A stretch of DNA of 64,000 nucleotides from Marifrigoribacter sp047730175 (GTDB lineage: Bacteria > Bacteroidota > Bacteroidia > Flavobacteriales > Flavobacteriaceae), in the NCBI RefSeq assembly GCF_047730175.1, contig NZ_CP159833.1, forward strand, positions 2,356,001-2,420,000. Direction: 5' to 3'. The first letter of the stretch is position 1. Every line of letters begins with the position of its first letter. The notes beneath the pieces were generated by a model. It was not told the DNA's origin. It saw nothing but the letters and a program-made list of their open reading frames with translations, and did no database searches. Positions 35,608-44,334 of the stretch are shown piece after piece. The translations under genes and the position numbers were made by a program.

Positions 35608-37299
35608 ATGTCCGACGATAAAAAAGTAATTTTCTCCATGTCTGGAGTAACGAAAGCGTATCAGAATTCGCAAACTCCAGTATTAAAAAATATTTATTTA
35701 AGTTTTTTCTACGGTGCTAAAATTGGAATTTTAGGACTAAATGGTAGTGGTAAATCTACCTTATTAAAAATAATTGCTGGGCAAGACACCAATTTTAGAG
35801 GAGATGTTGTTTTTTCTCCAGGATATACGGTAGGTTATTTAGAACAAGAACCACAGTTGGATGAATCTAAAACTGTGATAGAAATAGTAAAAGAAGGGGT
35901 ACAAGAAGTAGTTGATATTTTAGATGAATACAACAAAATAAATGATATGTTTGGGGTACCCGAAGTCTATGAAAATCCTGATAAAATGCAGGAACTTATG
36001 GATAAGCAAGCTACACTTCAAGATAAAATAGACGCAACTAATGCTTGGGAATTAGACACCAAATTAGAAATTGCAATGGATGCACTTCGTACTCCAGAAC
36101 CTGATACTCCAATAAGTGTTCTTTCGGGTGGTGAAAGAAGGCGTGTTGCACTTTGCCGTTTATTATTACAAGAACCTGATGTATTATTGCTTGATGAGCC
36201 AACCAACCATTTAGATGCTGAATCTGTACATTGGTTAGAACATCACTTATCTCAATACAAAGGAACTGTAATTGCTGTAACACACGATAGATATTTCCTT
36301 GATAATGTAGCGGGATGGATTTTAGAATTAGATAGAGGAGAAGGAATTCCTTGGAAAGGGAATTATTCTTCTTGGTTGGATCAAAAGTCTAAGCGATTAG
36401 CACAAGAAAGTAAAACTGCTTCTAAAAGACAGAAAACGTTAGAGCGAGAATTAGATTGGGTTCGTCAAGGCGCTAAAGGAAGACAAACTAAGCAAAAAGC
36501 AAGGCTGAAGAACTATGATAAGTTAATGAGTCAGGATCAAAATAAATTAGATGAAAAATTAGAAATTTATATTCCTAATGGTCCACGTCTTGGAACTAAT
36601 GTAATTGAAGCAAAAGGTGTTTCAAAAGCATTTGATGATAAATTATTATATGAAGATTTAAACTTCAACCTTCCTCAAGCAGGTATTGTAGGAATTATTG
36701 GTCCTAATGGAGCAGGTAAAACTACAATCTTTAAAATGATAATGGGCGAAGAGGATCCAGATAAAGGATCTTTTATAGTGGGAGAAACGGCTAAGATAGC
36801 CTATGTAGACCAAGCTCATTCAAACATAGATAAGGATAAATCTATTTGGCAAAACTTTAGTGATGGACAGGAATTAGTAATGATGGGAGGTAAGCAAGTA
36901 AATTCTAGAGCTTATTTAAGTCGTTTTAATTTTGGAGGAAGCGAACAAAATAAAAAAGTTTCAATGTTGTCTGGTGGTGAACGAAACCGTTTGCATTTAG
37001 CAATGACTTTAAAAGAAGAAGGTAATGTATTGTTATTGGATGAGCCTACCAATGATTTAGATGTAAATACACTTCGAGCTTTAGAGGAGGGACTTGAAAA
37101 CTTCGCAGGTTGTGCTGTTGTTATTTCTCACGACCGTTGGTTTTTAGATCGTGTTTGTACGCATATTCTTGCATTTGAAGGTGATAGTCAGATTTATTTC
37201 TTCGAAGGTAGTTTTAGTGATTATGAAGAGAATAAAAAGAAACGTTTAGGCGGTGATTTAATGCCTAAACGTATTAAATATAAGAAGTTGATTCGTTAA
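35608..37299 (+). CDS. ettA: ABC-F protein EttA (energy-dependent translational throttle)
   Basis: This 563-aa ABC-F protein has two ATPase domains and no membrane segment. Domain 1 has Walker A GLNGSGKST (about 46), signature LSGGERRRVALC (about 171) and Walker B VLLLDEPTNHLD. The linker holds the P-site tRNA-interaction region with a basic helix (GAKGRQTKQKARLKN). Domain 2 has GPNGAGKTT (about 368), LSGGERNRLHLA (about 453) and LLLDEPTNDLD. EttA binds the ribosomal E site and gates the first elongation step according to ATP/ADP. The length and the EttA-type arm support EttA rather than Uup or a resistance ABC-F. The stop overlaps the next start by one base. Confidence 0.92.
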   Translation: MSDDKKVIFSMSGVTKAYQNSQTPVLKNIYLSFFYGAKIGILGLNGSGKSTLLKIIAGQDTNFRGDVVFSPGYTVGYLEQEPQLDESKTVIEIVKEGVQEVVDILDEYNKINDMFGVPEVYENPDKMQELMDKQATLQDKIDATNAWELDTKLEIAMDALRTPEPDTPISVLSGGERRRVALCRLLLQEPDVLLLDEPTNHLDAESVHWLEHHLSQYKGTVIAVTHDRYFLDNVAGWILELDRGEGIPWKGNYSSWLDQKSKRLAQESKTASKRQKTLERELDWVRQGAKGRQTKQKARLKNYDKLMSQDQNKLDEKLEIYIPNGPRLGTNVIEAKGVSKAFDDKLLYEDLNFNLPQAGIVGIIGPNGAGKTTIFKMIMGEEDPDKGSFIVGETAKIAYVDQAHSNIDKDKSIWQNFSDGQELVMMGGKQVNSRAYLSRFNFGGSEQNKKVSMLSGGERNRLHLAMTLKEEGNVLLLDEPTNDLDVNTLRALEEGLENFAGCAVVISHDRWFLDRVCTHILAFEGDSQIYFFEGSFSDYEENKKKRLGGDLMPKRIKYKKLIR

Positions 37300-37994
37300 T
37301 GATAATAGACAGAATAAAAGTAATCGCATTTGATGCTGATGACACCTTATGGGTTAATGAGCCTTATTTTAGGAAAGCTGAAGAAGATTTTTGTAAACTT
37401 CTGAAAGCCTATATGAATGAAGAGGATTGTAACTCGTTTCTTTTTAATATTGAAATGAAAAATTTGGGTTTGTATGGCTACGGAATCAAACCTTTCACAC
37501 TTTCACTTATTGAAGCGGCTTTATCTATTTCAGATGAAAAAATTCCTAATTCAGTAATCTCAGAATTAATTGAAATAGGGAAGGAGATGCTTCAAAAACC
37601 AATCGAATTATTAGACGGTATTGAAGAAACGCTAAAATTTCTTTCCAAAAAATATAAATTAGTAGTGGCTACCAAAGGAGATTTATTGGATCAAGAACGA
37701 AAACTAATAAAATCTGGCTTAGAAGGTTATTTTCACCACATCGAAGTAATGTCGGATAAAAGACCTAAACAATATCAAAAATTAGTAAGTCATTTGGATA
37801 TTTTACCGGAAGAATTTTTAATGATAGGAAATTCTTTAAAATCGGATATTCTTCCAGTCTTGGAAATAGGTGCTCATGCGTTTCATATTCCATTTCATAC
37901 CACTTGGGCACACGAACATATCGAAGAGGAAATAACGCACCCTCGCTTTAAAGAATTAAAAGTTGCCTCTGAAATTGATGATTACCTTCTATAA
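37299..37994 (+). CDS. HAD family hydrolase
   Basis: This 231-aa haloacid-dehalogenase-fold phosphatase has motif I FDADDTLW (about 10-17, nucleophile and general acid Asp), motif II VVATKGD (about 120), a motif III lysine near MSDKRPKQ (about 149), and motif IV MIGNSLKSDI (about 168). The all-alpha C1 cap between motifs I and II indicates a small-molecule phosphatase of the YjjG/Gph kind, but the substrate cannot be told. Its ATG overlaps the TAA of ettA, so the two are translationally coupled. Confidence 0.87.
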   Translation: MIIDRIKVIAFDADDTLWVNEPYFRKAEEDFCKLLKAYMNEEDCNSFLFNIEMKNLGLYGYGIKPFTLSLIEAALSISDEKIPNSVISELIEIGKEMLQKPIELLDGIEETLKFLSKKYKLVVATKGDLLDQERKLIKSGLEGYFHHIEVMSDKRPKQYQKLVSHLDILPEEFLMIGNSLKSDILPVLEIGAHAFHIPFHTTWAHEHIEEEITHPRFKELKVASEIDDYLL

Positions 37995-37995
37995 A

Positions 37996-38614
37996 TTAGA
38001 TGTTGTAAATCTTTTTAAATTCTTCCAAATAATGTTGTCTGTCTTGTAAACCATTATAACCACCATTAATACGTTTAGTAACCATATGGACATCATCTTG
38101 ATCTGCATACTTATTTATATTGTTTTTTTTTCCAGAACCAACAAGCTGAAGTAAGCGCCCATTCTGATTCAGATACTTTCTCAGGAGTATCAATAAAATT
38201 TTGTCCGGAAGCTTCTGAAAGCTGTTGGAAGTTATTTTTACCTGTAAGCTGTATTAATCCACGGCCTTTAAATTTCCAGCCTTCACCACTAGCTTCGTTT
38301 CCATTACCCATTCGATTTGCATAGACTTTATTTGCAATTTTTTCTTGCTGACGAGTATACTCATTAGCAATATCTAGGTTAGGGAAATATTTTCTAAATA
38401 CATTGTATAATACACTTGCTGAATAGTTTAAATTTTCAACTACAAATTTAAAACCACCACTTTCATGCGCTACTTGTGCTAGAAAATGAGCTTTTCTTAA
38501 AGGTGTGTCGATCCCATAATTTGGCAAAACAGTTTCAAATAAGGGAACGTAATTTTTTGCATAATTCCAATTAACATCAGGTATTACATCGTTAAAATTT
38601 TATTCAGTAATCAT
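37996..38614 (-). pseudogene. GH19-type endolysin/chitinase-like gene, broken by a stop and a homopolymer frameshift
   Basis: The start region on the minus strand (ATG at 38614) reads MITE, then a TAA, then NFNDVIPDVNWNYAKNYVPL. The frame continues through LAQVAHESGGF (with the catalytic Glu of GH19 enzymes), YANRMGNG, and GEGWKFKGRGLIQLTG. At an A9 run (38123-38131) the frame shifts by one; removing one A restores KKNNINKYADQDD and VTKRINGGYNGL, ending at 37996. Intact, this would be a ~205-aa GH19 lysozyme/chitinase-like enzyme without a signal peptide, typical of phage endolysins. A start at 38527 would give a partial protein, but it lacks the C-terminal part. Confidence 0.85.
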
Positions 38615-38618
38615 AATT

Positions 38619-38985
38619 TTATTTATTTGAAGGCTCAAAAATATTTTTGATTTTATCTATGACTCCTTGAAGTATAGAAAAAATAGCATCTGAAGAGAAT
38701 CCACCTACTAAGGCTAACAAACTCTATTAAATAAGTTGACACTAGCTGTAGTGGTTCCACTGTTTAAAGTAAGTATTTCAGATAGAATTAATCCAGCGAT
38801 GATCCCTAATACGATAATAGCTGTATAGTAAACCGAATCTTCTGGAACCAATGTTCCTCTTTTAACAGATGAACTAACGCTTTTAAGCAGATAAAAAATG
38901 ACTCCAAGACCCGAAATAGAAGCTATAAAACCTAAATTCAGTAAAAGCGATAGACCATTATTATTTAATTCCGTTTCAGTTACTG
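38619..38985 (-). pseudogene. Small holin-like membrane protein gene with a frameshift
   Basis: On the minus strand one frame encodes TELNNNGLSLLLNLGFIAS and a second hydrophobic stretch YYTAIIVLGIIAGLILSEIL, and stops after FNRVC at about 38715. A one-base shift there continues into LALVGGFSSDAIFSILQGVI and DKIKNIFEPSNK, ending at 38619, 5 bp before the GH19 start. The 5' end is unclear because it runs into the DinB remnant. A small protein with two or three membrane segments placed directly before a GH19 enzyme resembles a holin-endolysin lysis pair. That functional reading is an inference. Confidence 0.65.
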
Positions 38986-39473
38986 AAACAAAACGTATCT
39001 AGGAGGAACAAGTCCGTTTAGTCTCATATAAACAAGCATTTGTCCTCTATGGTGAGTTATGTGGTCAGCAAGTAATAAGAAAATTTGTCGCTTTGTTCTA
39101 TTCAAACCGAAATAATCTAGCTCGTCATTCAATTGAGTTGTATCAAATTCTTTAATTAATTGTATGGTTTCATCAAATGTCTTATCAATTGCTGCAATCA
39201 TTTCTTCTTTAGATTTATTGGCAACCTTAAAAATCGTGTCAGTTTTCCAAACCCTATATGCATTAAATTTTAGGCAAAGGTCATAGACTCGGGTGATGCT
39301 CTAAAGTCGTAGGTGTCCTCTGGCATTGTTTCTGCGACAAGAATTAAATAGTTGCGGGAATTTTCTAAGCGCTCTAAATAGTCCTTGATAAAACTATTTT
39401 CTTGAGCAAACAATGGTGTTGTAACTGAACTAAAAAGTACAATGGTTATTAGAATAATTATATTTTTCATCAT
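38980..39473 (-). pseudogene. DinB family protein with signal peptide, broken by an indel
   Basis: The N-terminal part (39270-39473) encodes a signal peptide (ending TPLFAQ) and NSFIKDYLERLENSR...PESMTFA before a stop. The C-terminal part (38980-39201) encodes KTFDETIQLIKEFDTTQLND and the DinB metal-ligand helix LLADHITHHRGQMLVYMR, ending YVLFQ. Between them a third segment reads KFNAYRVWKTDTIFKVANKS in another frame, joining the C-terminal part. About 15-20 residues around the first conserved His helix appear lost together with the frameshift (39250-39275). DinB-like proteins are four-helix metal proteins, here presumably periplasmic. Confidence 0.8.
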
Positions 39474-39492
39474 ATTTTAGGTTCGTTATGTA

Positions 39493-39602
39493 GTTTTTGT
39501 GTTGACGAACTCTAAATTAATAAAAGAAAACAAACCAGAGAAAATTCTGAAGAAACTTCTATTAGGCTAGGACTGAGTAATTAATTATTTATGTAGTTGG
39601 TA
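39493..39602 (+). repeat. Copy A of a ~110-bp degenerate direct repeat
   Basis: This segment aligns to 41021-41128 with roughly three-quarters identity and small gaps. Shared strings include aagaaaac, attctgaagaaa, attaggc and gactgag, and both end in ttatttat. The two copies are in the same orientation and bracket the esterase gene at 39725-40864. No intact ORF explains the conservation. Confidence 0.7.
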
Positions 39603-39724
39603 GGAGTGTTTTTCATTTCGATTTTTAAAAACACAAAATAATATTTACGTATAATAAAACTATCAATTTAATTTATAGTTTAATTATCTGTTTATAAGTA
39701 CTTCCCGCTGTCTAAAATATATAT

Positions 39725-40864
39725 TTAGTTTTTAACAATCTTTTTTGTTATAATTCCTTTTGAAGTTTTGATGTTCAACAAATAAATGCCTGTATTTAAA
39801 TTAGTTAGATCAATACTTTCATTAATAAACTTTGCTTTAATAGTGGTCCCTAAAGTATTGTAAAGAATTACCTCTTGAATTTCCACCTCAGTACTACTTT
39901 CGAAACGTATTAAATTACTGGTAGGATTTGGAAAAACAAGAATACTTTTTTCTAGCGCTTCAAAATTAGAAGTTGACAATATATCATCAATATATTTTTG
40001 AAAAAATAACCATGCTTCTTCCCCAGCTTTAATATCCATATTTCCCCAAGCCCCAGGCCAATCATGTCCTCCGCCAACTACTTCATAGTACCAAACTTCA
40101 TTATTGTTAATGCCATTTAGATGTTTTTCACTAAGCACATAACTACCGTCTGAGGTATCCGTATCTGGCAGTGTTTCTGTCACCACCGTTGTACATTCGT
40201 TTTTATCTGAAAAATAATTAATAGTAAAAGGAATACTTGGGTAAGCTCCCCATCCATCATTGTTATTTGGATCTCCAGAAATAGGCGTTACGTTATCTTG
40301 GGAACCATGTATTTCGAACAAAGGGATTGGAGGGCTATTATCACATTCGTCTAATATGTCTTGTAAAATCATACCTGCTACAGGAGCAACAGCTTTAAAC
40401 GTATCGTATGCTTGACAAGCTAACATGTAACACATTTCTCCACCATTTGACATTCCAGTTGCAAAGGTGTAGTCTGGGTTCAAGCCATGGGTTATTTGAA
40501 GGTATTCGGTTAATTCTGTTAAAAATCCGACATCATCTACAGTTTCATTATCATGAAATGCATAACCTACATTCCAGAATCTATCTCCATACGAATCAAC
40601 AGTTCCTCTGGGATAACAAACAGCAAAACCATATTGATCGGCAAATTGATTCATCTCTGAGTAATTTCTTATACTATTTGCATCTCCAGTAAAGCCATGC
40701 ATCACAATTACCAATGGCATTTGCTCATTTAAATCTGCAGGCTCATAATAGAGATATTGACGGGTAGTACCATCATGTTCGAAGTCACTAAATTGTGCTT
40801 GTGCTGTGAAATGAGAACAAAACAAAACGGAAACTAAAATCAATAACTTATACATATTTTGCAT
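39725..40864 (-). CDS. Secreted PHB-depolymerase/feruloyl-esterase-like alpha/beta hydrolase with T9SS type A domain
   Basis: This 379-aa protein has a signal peptide (ending TAQAQ) and an alpha/beta-hydrolase domain of the PHB depolymerase/LpqC group. The oxyanion-hole segment is LVIVMHGFTGDA (about 51). The nucleophile elbow is GMSNGGEM (about 142, catalytic Ser). A likely Asp lies near HGSQDNVTP (about 190), and the catalytic His is in GGGHDWPG (about 267). The last ~75 aa form a type A T9SS sorting domain beginning VFPNPTSN and ending KGIITKKIVKN. It should be secreted through the T9SS and cleave ester bonds in polyesters or plant-type esters; the substrate is not determinable. Confidence 0.88.
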   Translation of the reverse strand: MQNMYKLLILVSVLFCSHFTAQAQFSDFEHDGTTRQYLYYEPADLNEQMPLVIVMHGFTGDANSIRNYSEMNQFADQYGFAVCYPRGTVDSYGDRFWNVGYAFHDNETVDDVGFLTELTEYLQITHGLNPDYTFATGMSNGGEMCYMLACQAYDTFKAVAPVAGMILQDILDECDNSPPIPLFEIHGSQDNVTPISGDPNNNDGWGAYPSIPFTINYFSDKNECTTVVTETLPDTDTSDGSYVLSEKHLNGINNNEVWYYEVVGGGHDWPGAWGNMDIKAGEEAWLFFQKYIDDILSTSNFEALEKSILVFPNPTSNLIRFESSTEVEIQEVILYNTLGTTIKAKFINESIDLTNLNTGIYLLNIKTSKGIITKKIVKN

Positions 40865-41171
40865 TTGAAAAATTTATAGAATGTGAATATAACAATATAA
40901 ATTCAATATTAAATTTTATTATTAATTAATACTTGCAGTTCTATGTATAAATTTGACAGCATTAATATATGATATAAAAAAGGGCATGTTTTCATATTAC
41001 CATCAATATGTTCATGTATGGTTTTTGCGTTTACTAGCAACTCAATTAGTATAAGAAAACGAAGCAATGGATATTCTGAAGAAATTTCCATTAGGCAAAG
41101 ACTGAGCAATTATTTATATACGTCGTTAGTTCTTCATTGCTTCTTTAAAGTTTTAATTCTTTACTATTAAT
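40865..41171. other. 307-bp intergenic region between the esterase and the tail-tube remnant
   Basis: This AT-rich stretch holds the upstream region of the minus-strand esterase gene and the second copy of a degenerate direct repeat at its right end. I see no credible gene; short frames here are not protein-like. Confidence 0.55.
41021..41128 (+). repeat. Copy B of the ~110-bp degenerate direct repeat
   Basis: This is the partner of 39493-39602 (same orientation, about three-quarters identity), located between the esterase gene and the tail-tube pseudogene. See copy A for the shared strings. Confidence 0.7.
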
Positions 41172-41609
41172 TTATGTAATGATTTTAGTTGTAAAATAAT
41201 TATACGACATGCTTATGGACTCTATGAGTATTTCATTGTTCATTGACTCCAAGGAAGCAACGCTCCATGCGACAGGCCAAGCCTTGATAAAATTCCAAGT
41301 CATTAGGAAATCAATCCCTTCATTTAATAAAGAGACCTCAATTGTCTTGTCTCTATTTTATTTGAAAGACCTTTTTGAAGGGTATTGGTAACCCAAGCTA
41401 TGAGTTTTGAATCTTCTGGAACTAGTCCTCTTTTTAACTCCAGATTAGCGTACTTAACATTAGCAGGAATCTTGTATTTAAATCTGTTCTCACCTCCTAC
41501 AGGAATATCATCTGTTACCACTTCTAATGAGATCCCTGATACCTCCTTAAAACTGTAAGTTTCATTCTCGAACTTTTACAGATGGATATTCAGTTTTTAA
41601 AGCACTCAT
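41172..41609 (-). pseudogene. Contractile-tail tube protein (T4 gp19/Afp1-like) with two compensating frameshifts
   Basis: The minus-strand segments together encode a complete phage-tail-tube-like protein of the type found in contractile phages and extracellular contractile injection systems. It runs from MSALKTEYPSVK through a shift at about 41570, YSFKEVSGISLEVVTDDIPV, GGENRFKYKIPANVKY, and ANLELKRGLVPEDSKL, to a shift at about 41342. It then continues with IEVSLLNEGIDFLMTWNFIK, AWPVAWSVASLESMNNEIL and IESISM, ending at 41172. GGENRFKY, NLxLKRG and the C-terminal MTWxFxxAWPVxWS are family hallmarks. The first and last parts are in the same frame and the total is 146 codons, so one insertion and one deletion of a base cancel out. 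The middle frame contains no start, so no full protein can be made. Confidence 0.85.
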
Positions 41610-41624
41610 ATCTTAGGGTTTTAA

Positions 41625-44180
41625 TTATTTTACAATAATCTTTTTACTAATGGATTGTTCCTTAGAATTTAATTTAATAAAATACACGCCAGGTTGAATG
41701 CCTTCAACATTTACATTAATGTTTTGAAAAGGAGCAACTTCATTTTCTGAAATTGACTTTACAAGCTTTCCATTCACATCATACATTAAGATAGAACTTA
41801 ATGCAGTTAAATTTGCTTCAATCGTAAATTCACTGCTTGCAGGATTAGGATAAACTTTTATTTTTTCCGAAGAAAATATTTCATCCTCATTACTTAAAAT
41901 AATAGCACTAATATTATAACTATGCATCGATCTTCCAAAAGTTCCTGCGTATAATTTATCTGTTGGTTCATGTAATTTTAAATCTCTAATAATTGTAAAT
42001 GGTAAATCAGTTCCAAGTATATCCCATGTTCCTCCATCATTTTGTGAATACCAAACGTTTAGATCTGTTGCGATAAAAATTAAATCTTGACTTGTATGTA
42101 AAATCACATCATTAACTGGAATACTAGGTAAATTTGAAGAGATATCTGTCCAATTTTGTCCTCCATCTTCAGTCTTAAAAATATGAGGCGTATAATCTAA
42201 TACACTAAACCCTGAAAATGTTGCATAGGCAACTAAATCATCATTGGGTGAAATTGCAATAGAGGTTACATATCGATTAGGTAATGAACCGCTAATGTTA
42301 TTCCATGTAATACCACCATCAAAAGTTACATGAATATTTCCATCGTCACTTCCTGTATATACCGTGCTTTCATTTAAATAGGAGGGAGCTATAGCTGTTA
42401 AAGTTCCATACGATAATGATCCACTTGGGTGTTGTCCATTTGTTAAGTCCTCACTAATAGCCGTCCAAAATACAGCCCTGTTTGAAGTGTACAATCTATT
42501 ACTTCCATAATATGCTAATTCAGAATTAAAAGGAGATAATACCACAGGAGTATTCCAGTTTACACGATCACCATTACTTATTCCATCAGTAGCTCCTTGA
42601 AAACTATCTCCACCATTTGTAGATCGTCGTAGGTTTCCCCATTGTGATTCTCCATACACAAAGTTATTATCAGTTGGATCTACATTTACATGAAACCCAT
42701 CTCCACCAATAATAGATGACCAATCATTAGCACCACCTGTTAAGGTTCTAATGGTATTATTATCTTGAGTTCCTCCATATAGACGCTCAGGTTGTTGGAA
42801 ATCAACTTCGATATTGTAAAATTGTGTGATGGGAAGATTAGTAAATTTTGACCAAGTACCTCCAGCATTTTCAGAAATATAAGCACCTCCATCATTTCCT
42901 GCTAATATAAAATTAGTGTTGTTCCTTGAATATTCTAAGGCATGATGATCTACATGCATTCCACCAACCGATTGCCAATTTCCACCACTATTTGTGGTCT
43001 TATAAATTTGTTGACCTAACACATACACCTCATCTGGATTTGTTGGATGAATTCTAACATTTCCAAAATACCATCCAAAAGAAGAATCAACATCACTTAT
43101 TTCACCTAAACTTACTAAGTCCCAATTGTCACCATTGTCAATAGATTTATATAAACCATTAAAAGTATTTGTAATTTCATTGGTGGTATATCGTGCATAT
43201 ATAATGTTTGGATCTGATTCAGAAATTGCAATTCCAATTCTTCCTGTATCAGGGCTTGCTGCTGGTAACCCTTGCGAAGCTCCTAGTTCTTCCCATGTAT
43301 CACCTCCATCTACCGATCTGTGTATCGCAGATGTTTCTCCGCCATAATCTCTTTGCCAAGGTTTACGAGTTCGTTCCCACATAGCTGCAAAAAGAATATC
43401 AGTGTTTACAGGATTAATCACAATATCAATAGCACTTGTAGAATCTGTAACAAATAAAACCTGATCCCAATCACTTCCACCATTGGTAGTTCTGTACACG
43501 CCTCTTTCTATATTTTTGTCATATAATTTTCCTGATGCTGCTACAAAGACTCTATCTTCATCTGTAGGATCAACTACAATTCTTCCAATATGATTAGTCT
43601 CTTCTAAACCTAAATGATTCCAGGTAGTACCACCATTGTCTGAACTATACACTCCATTACCAAAAAAGGCACCCGAAGTAGCACTTCCATTTGCTTCTCC
43701 AGTACCCACATAAATTTTTTCTGGGTTGGAAGGGGCAATGGCAATATTTCCAATAGACGGTTTTGCATTATCATCAAAGATGGGTTCCCAATCATCACCA
43801 CGATTAATAGATTTAAAAACACCACCCACAGCAGTACTTACATATAAAACATCATCATTAACAGGTGAAATAGCAACATCTGTTATTCTTCCTCCTGTAT
43901 TTAGAGGCCCAATCAATGCCCAATCATTACCTTGAATGCTACGATTAGATTTAATTCCTTTAGACTGAACTATGGCATTTTCAATTGCTTCAGTATTTAT
44001 ATAATTATTAGGATATGCCCTTTGATTGTACATCCATTCACTTGGATATTCTTTGATTAAGTCTTTTTGACTTATTTCTGAATTCAATGGTTGATTCAAT
44101 TTAGAAATAAAAAATATTAAAATAAATAGTACTCCTAGACTTAAGAGAATTTTAAAGGTGGTGGATTTCATGTTTTGCAA
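41625..44180 (-). CDS. VPS10/sortilin-type BNR-repeat protein with T9SS type A sorting domain
   Basis: This 851-aa protein has an N-terminal hydrophobic signal (TFKILLSLGVLFILIFFISK) and many BNR/Asp-box-like blades (GGVFKSINRGDDW, GVYSSDNGGTTWNHL, GVYRTTNGGSDWDQV, IFKTEDGGQNWTDIS), giving a VPS10/Ycf48-like beta-propeller. A type A T9SS sorting domain follows (YPNPASSEF... to SKKIIVK). BNR blades often occur in sialidases and xyloglucanases, but no catalytic acid pattern is evident, so the role may be binding rather than hydrolysis. It is divergently transcribed from an S9 peptidase 154 bp away. Confidence 0.87.
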   Translation of the reverse strand: MQNMKSTTFKILLSLGVLFILIFFISKLNQPLNSEISQKDLIKEYPSEWMYNQRAYPNNYINTEAIENAIVQSKGIKSNRSIQGNDWALIGPLNTGGRITDVAISPVNDDVLYVSTAVGGVFKSINRGDDWEPIFDDNAKPSIGNIAIAPSNPEKIYVGTGEANGSATSGAFFGNGVYSSDNGGTTWNHLGLEETNHIGRIVVDPTDEDRVFVAASGKLYDKNIERGVYRTTNGGSDWDQVLFVTDSTSAIDIVINPVNTDILFAAMWERTRKPWQRDYGGETSAIHRSVDGGDTWEELGASQGLPAASPDTGRIGIAISESDPNIIYARYTTNEITNTFNGLYKSIDNGDNWDLVSLGEISDVDSSFGWYFGNVRIHPTNPDEVYVLGQQIYKTTNSGGNWQSVGGMHVDHHALEYSRNNTNFILAGNDGGAYISENAGGTWSKFTNLPITQFYNIEVDFQQPERLYGGTQDNNTIRTLTGGANDWSSIIGGDGFHVNVDPTDNNFVYGESQWGNLRRSTNGGDSFQGATDGISNGDRVNWNTPVVLSPFNSELAYYGSNRLYTSNRAVFWTAISEDLTNGQHPSGSLSYGTLTAIAPSYLNESTVYTGSDDGNIHVTFDGGITWNNISGSLPNRYVTSIAISPNDDLVAYATFSGFSVLDYTPHIFKTEDGGQNWTDISSNLPSIPVNDVILHTSQDLIFIATDLNVWYSQNDGGTWDILGTDLPFTIIRDLKLHEPTDKLYAGTFGRSMHSYNISAIILSNEDEIFSSEKIKVYPNPASSEFTIEANLTALSSILMYDVNGKLVKSISENEVAPFQNINVNVEGIQPGVYFIKLNSKEQSISKKIIVK

Positions 44181-44284
44181 TTTTTAGCTGAAAGCATTCA
44201 AAATAAATTATTCAATAGATTGAAGATAATTCAGTAGTGATTCAAAGTTTTTGATCAAATATAATTGATTTAATTGAAAGCTCA

Positions 44285-44316
44285 TTTGATTAACCTTTTT
44301 AAAAAATCTAAATTAG
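44285..44316 (+). promoter_or_regulatory. Possible Bacteroidota promoter for the S9 peptidase gene
   Basis: TTTG at 44285-44288 and TAAATTAG at 44309-44316 are separated by 20 nt, close to the TTTG/TAnnTTTG consensus with one mismatch in the -7 element. The start codon lies 18 nt downstream of the -7 box, which leaves a very short leader. Confidence 0.35.
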
Positions 44317-44334
44317 CAATTCAAAATTTTTCAT

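Noticed and set aside
40909..41109. 66-aa minus-strand frame
   Set aside because: It overlaps the degenerate direct repeat, and the copy at 39493-39602 does not preserve this frame, so coding is unlikely.
41209..41391. 60-aa plus-strand frame
   Set aside because: It is antisense to the C-terminal half of the tail-tube pseudogene, whose protein motifs are on the minus strand.
35150..41609. Sequencing error as general explanation of broken genes
   Set aside because: The damage includes clean nonsense substitutions and a larger deletion, and is confined to this zone while more than 50 kb elsewhere keeps long frames; single indels could still be errors.
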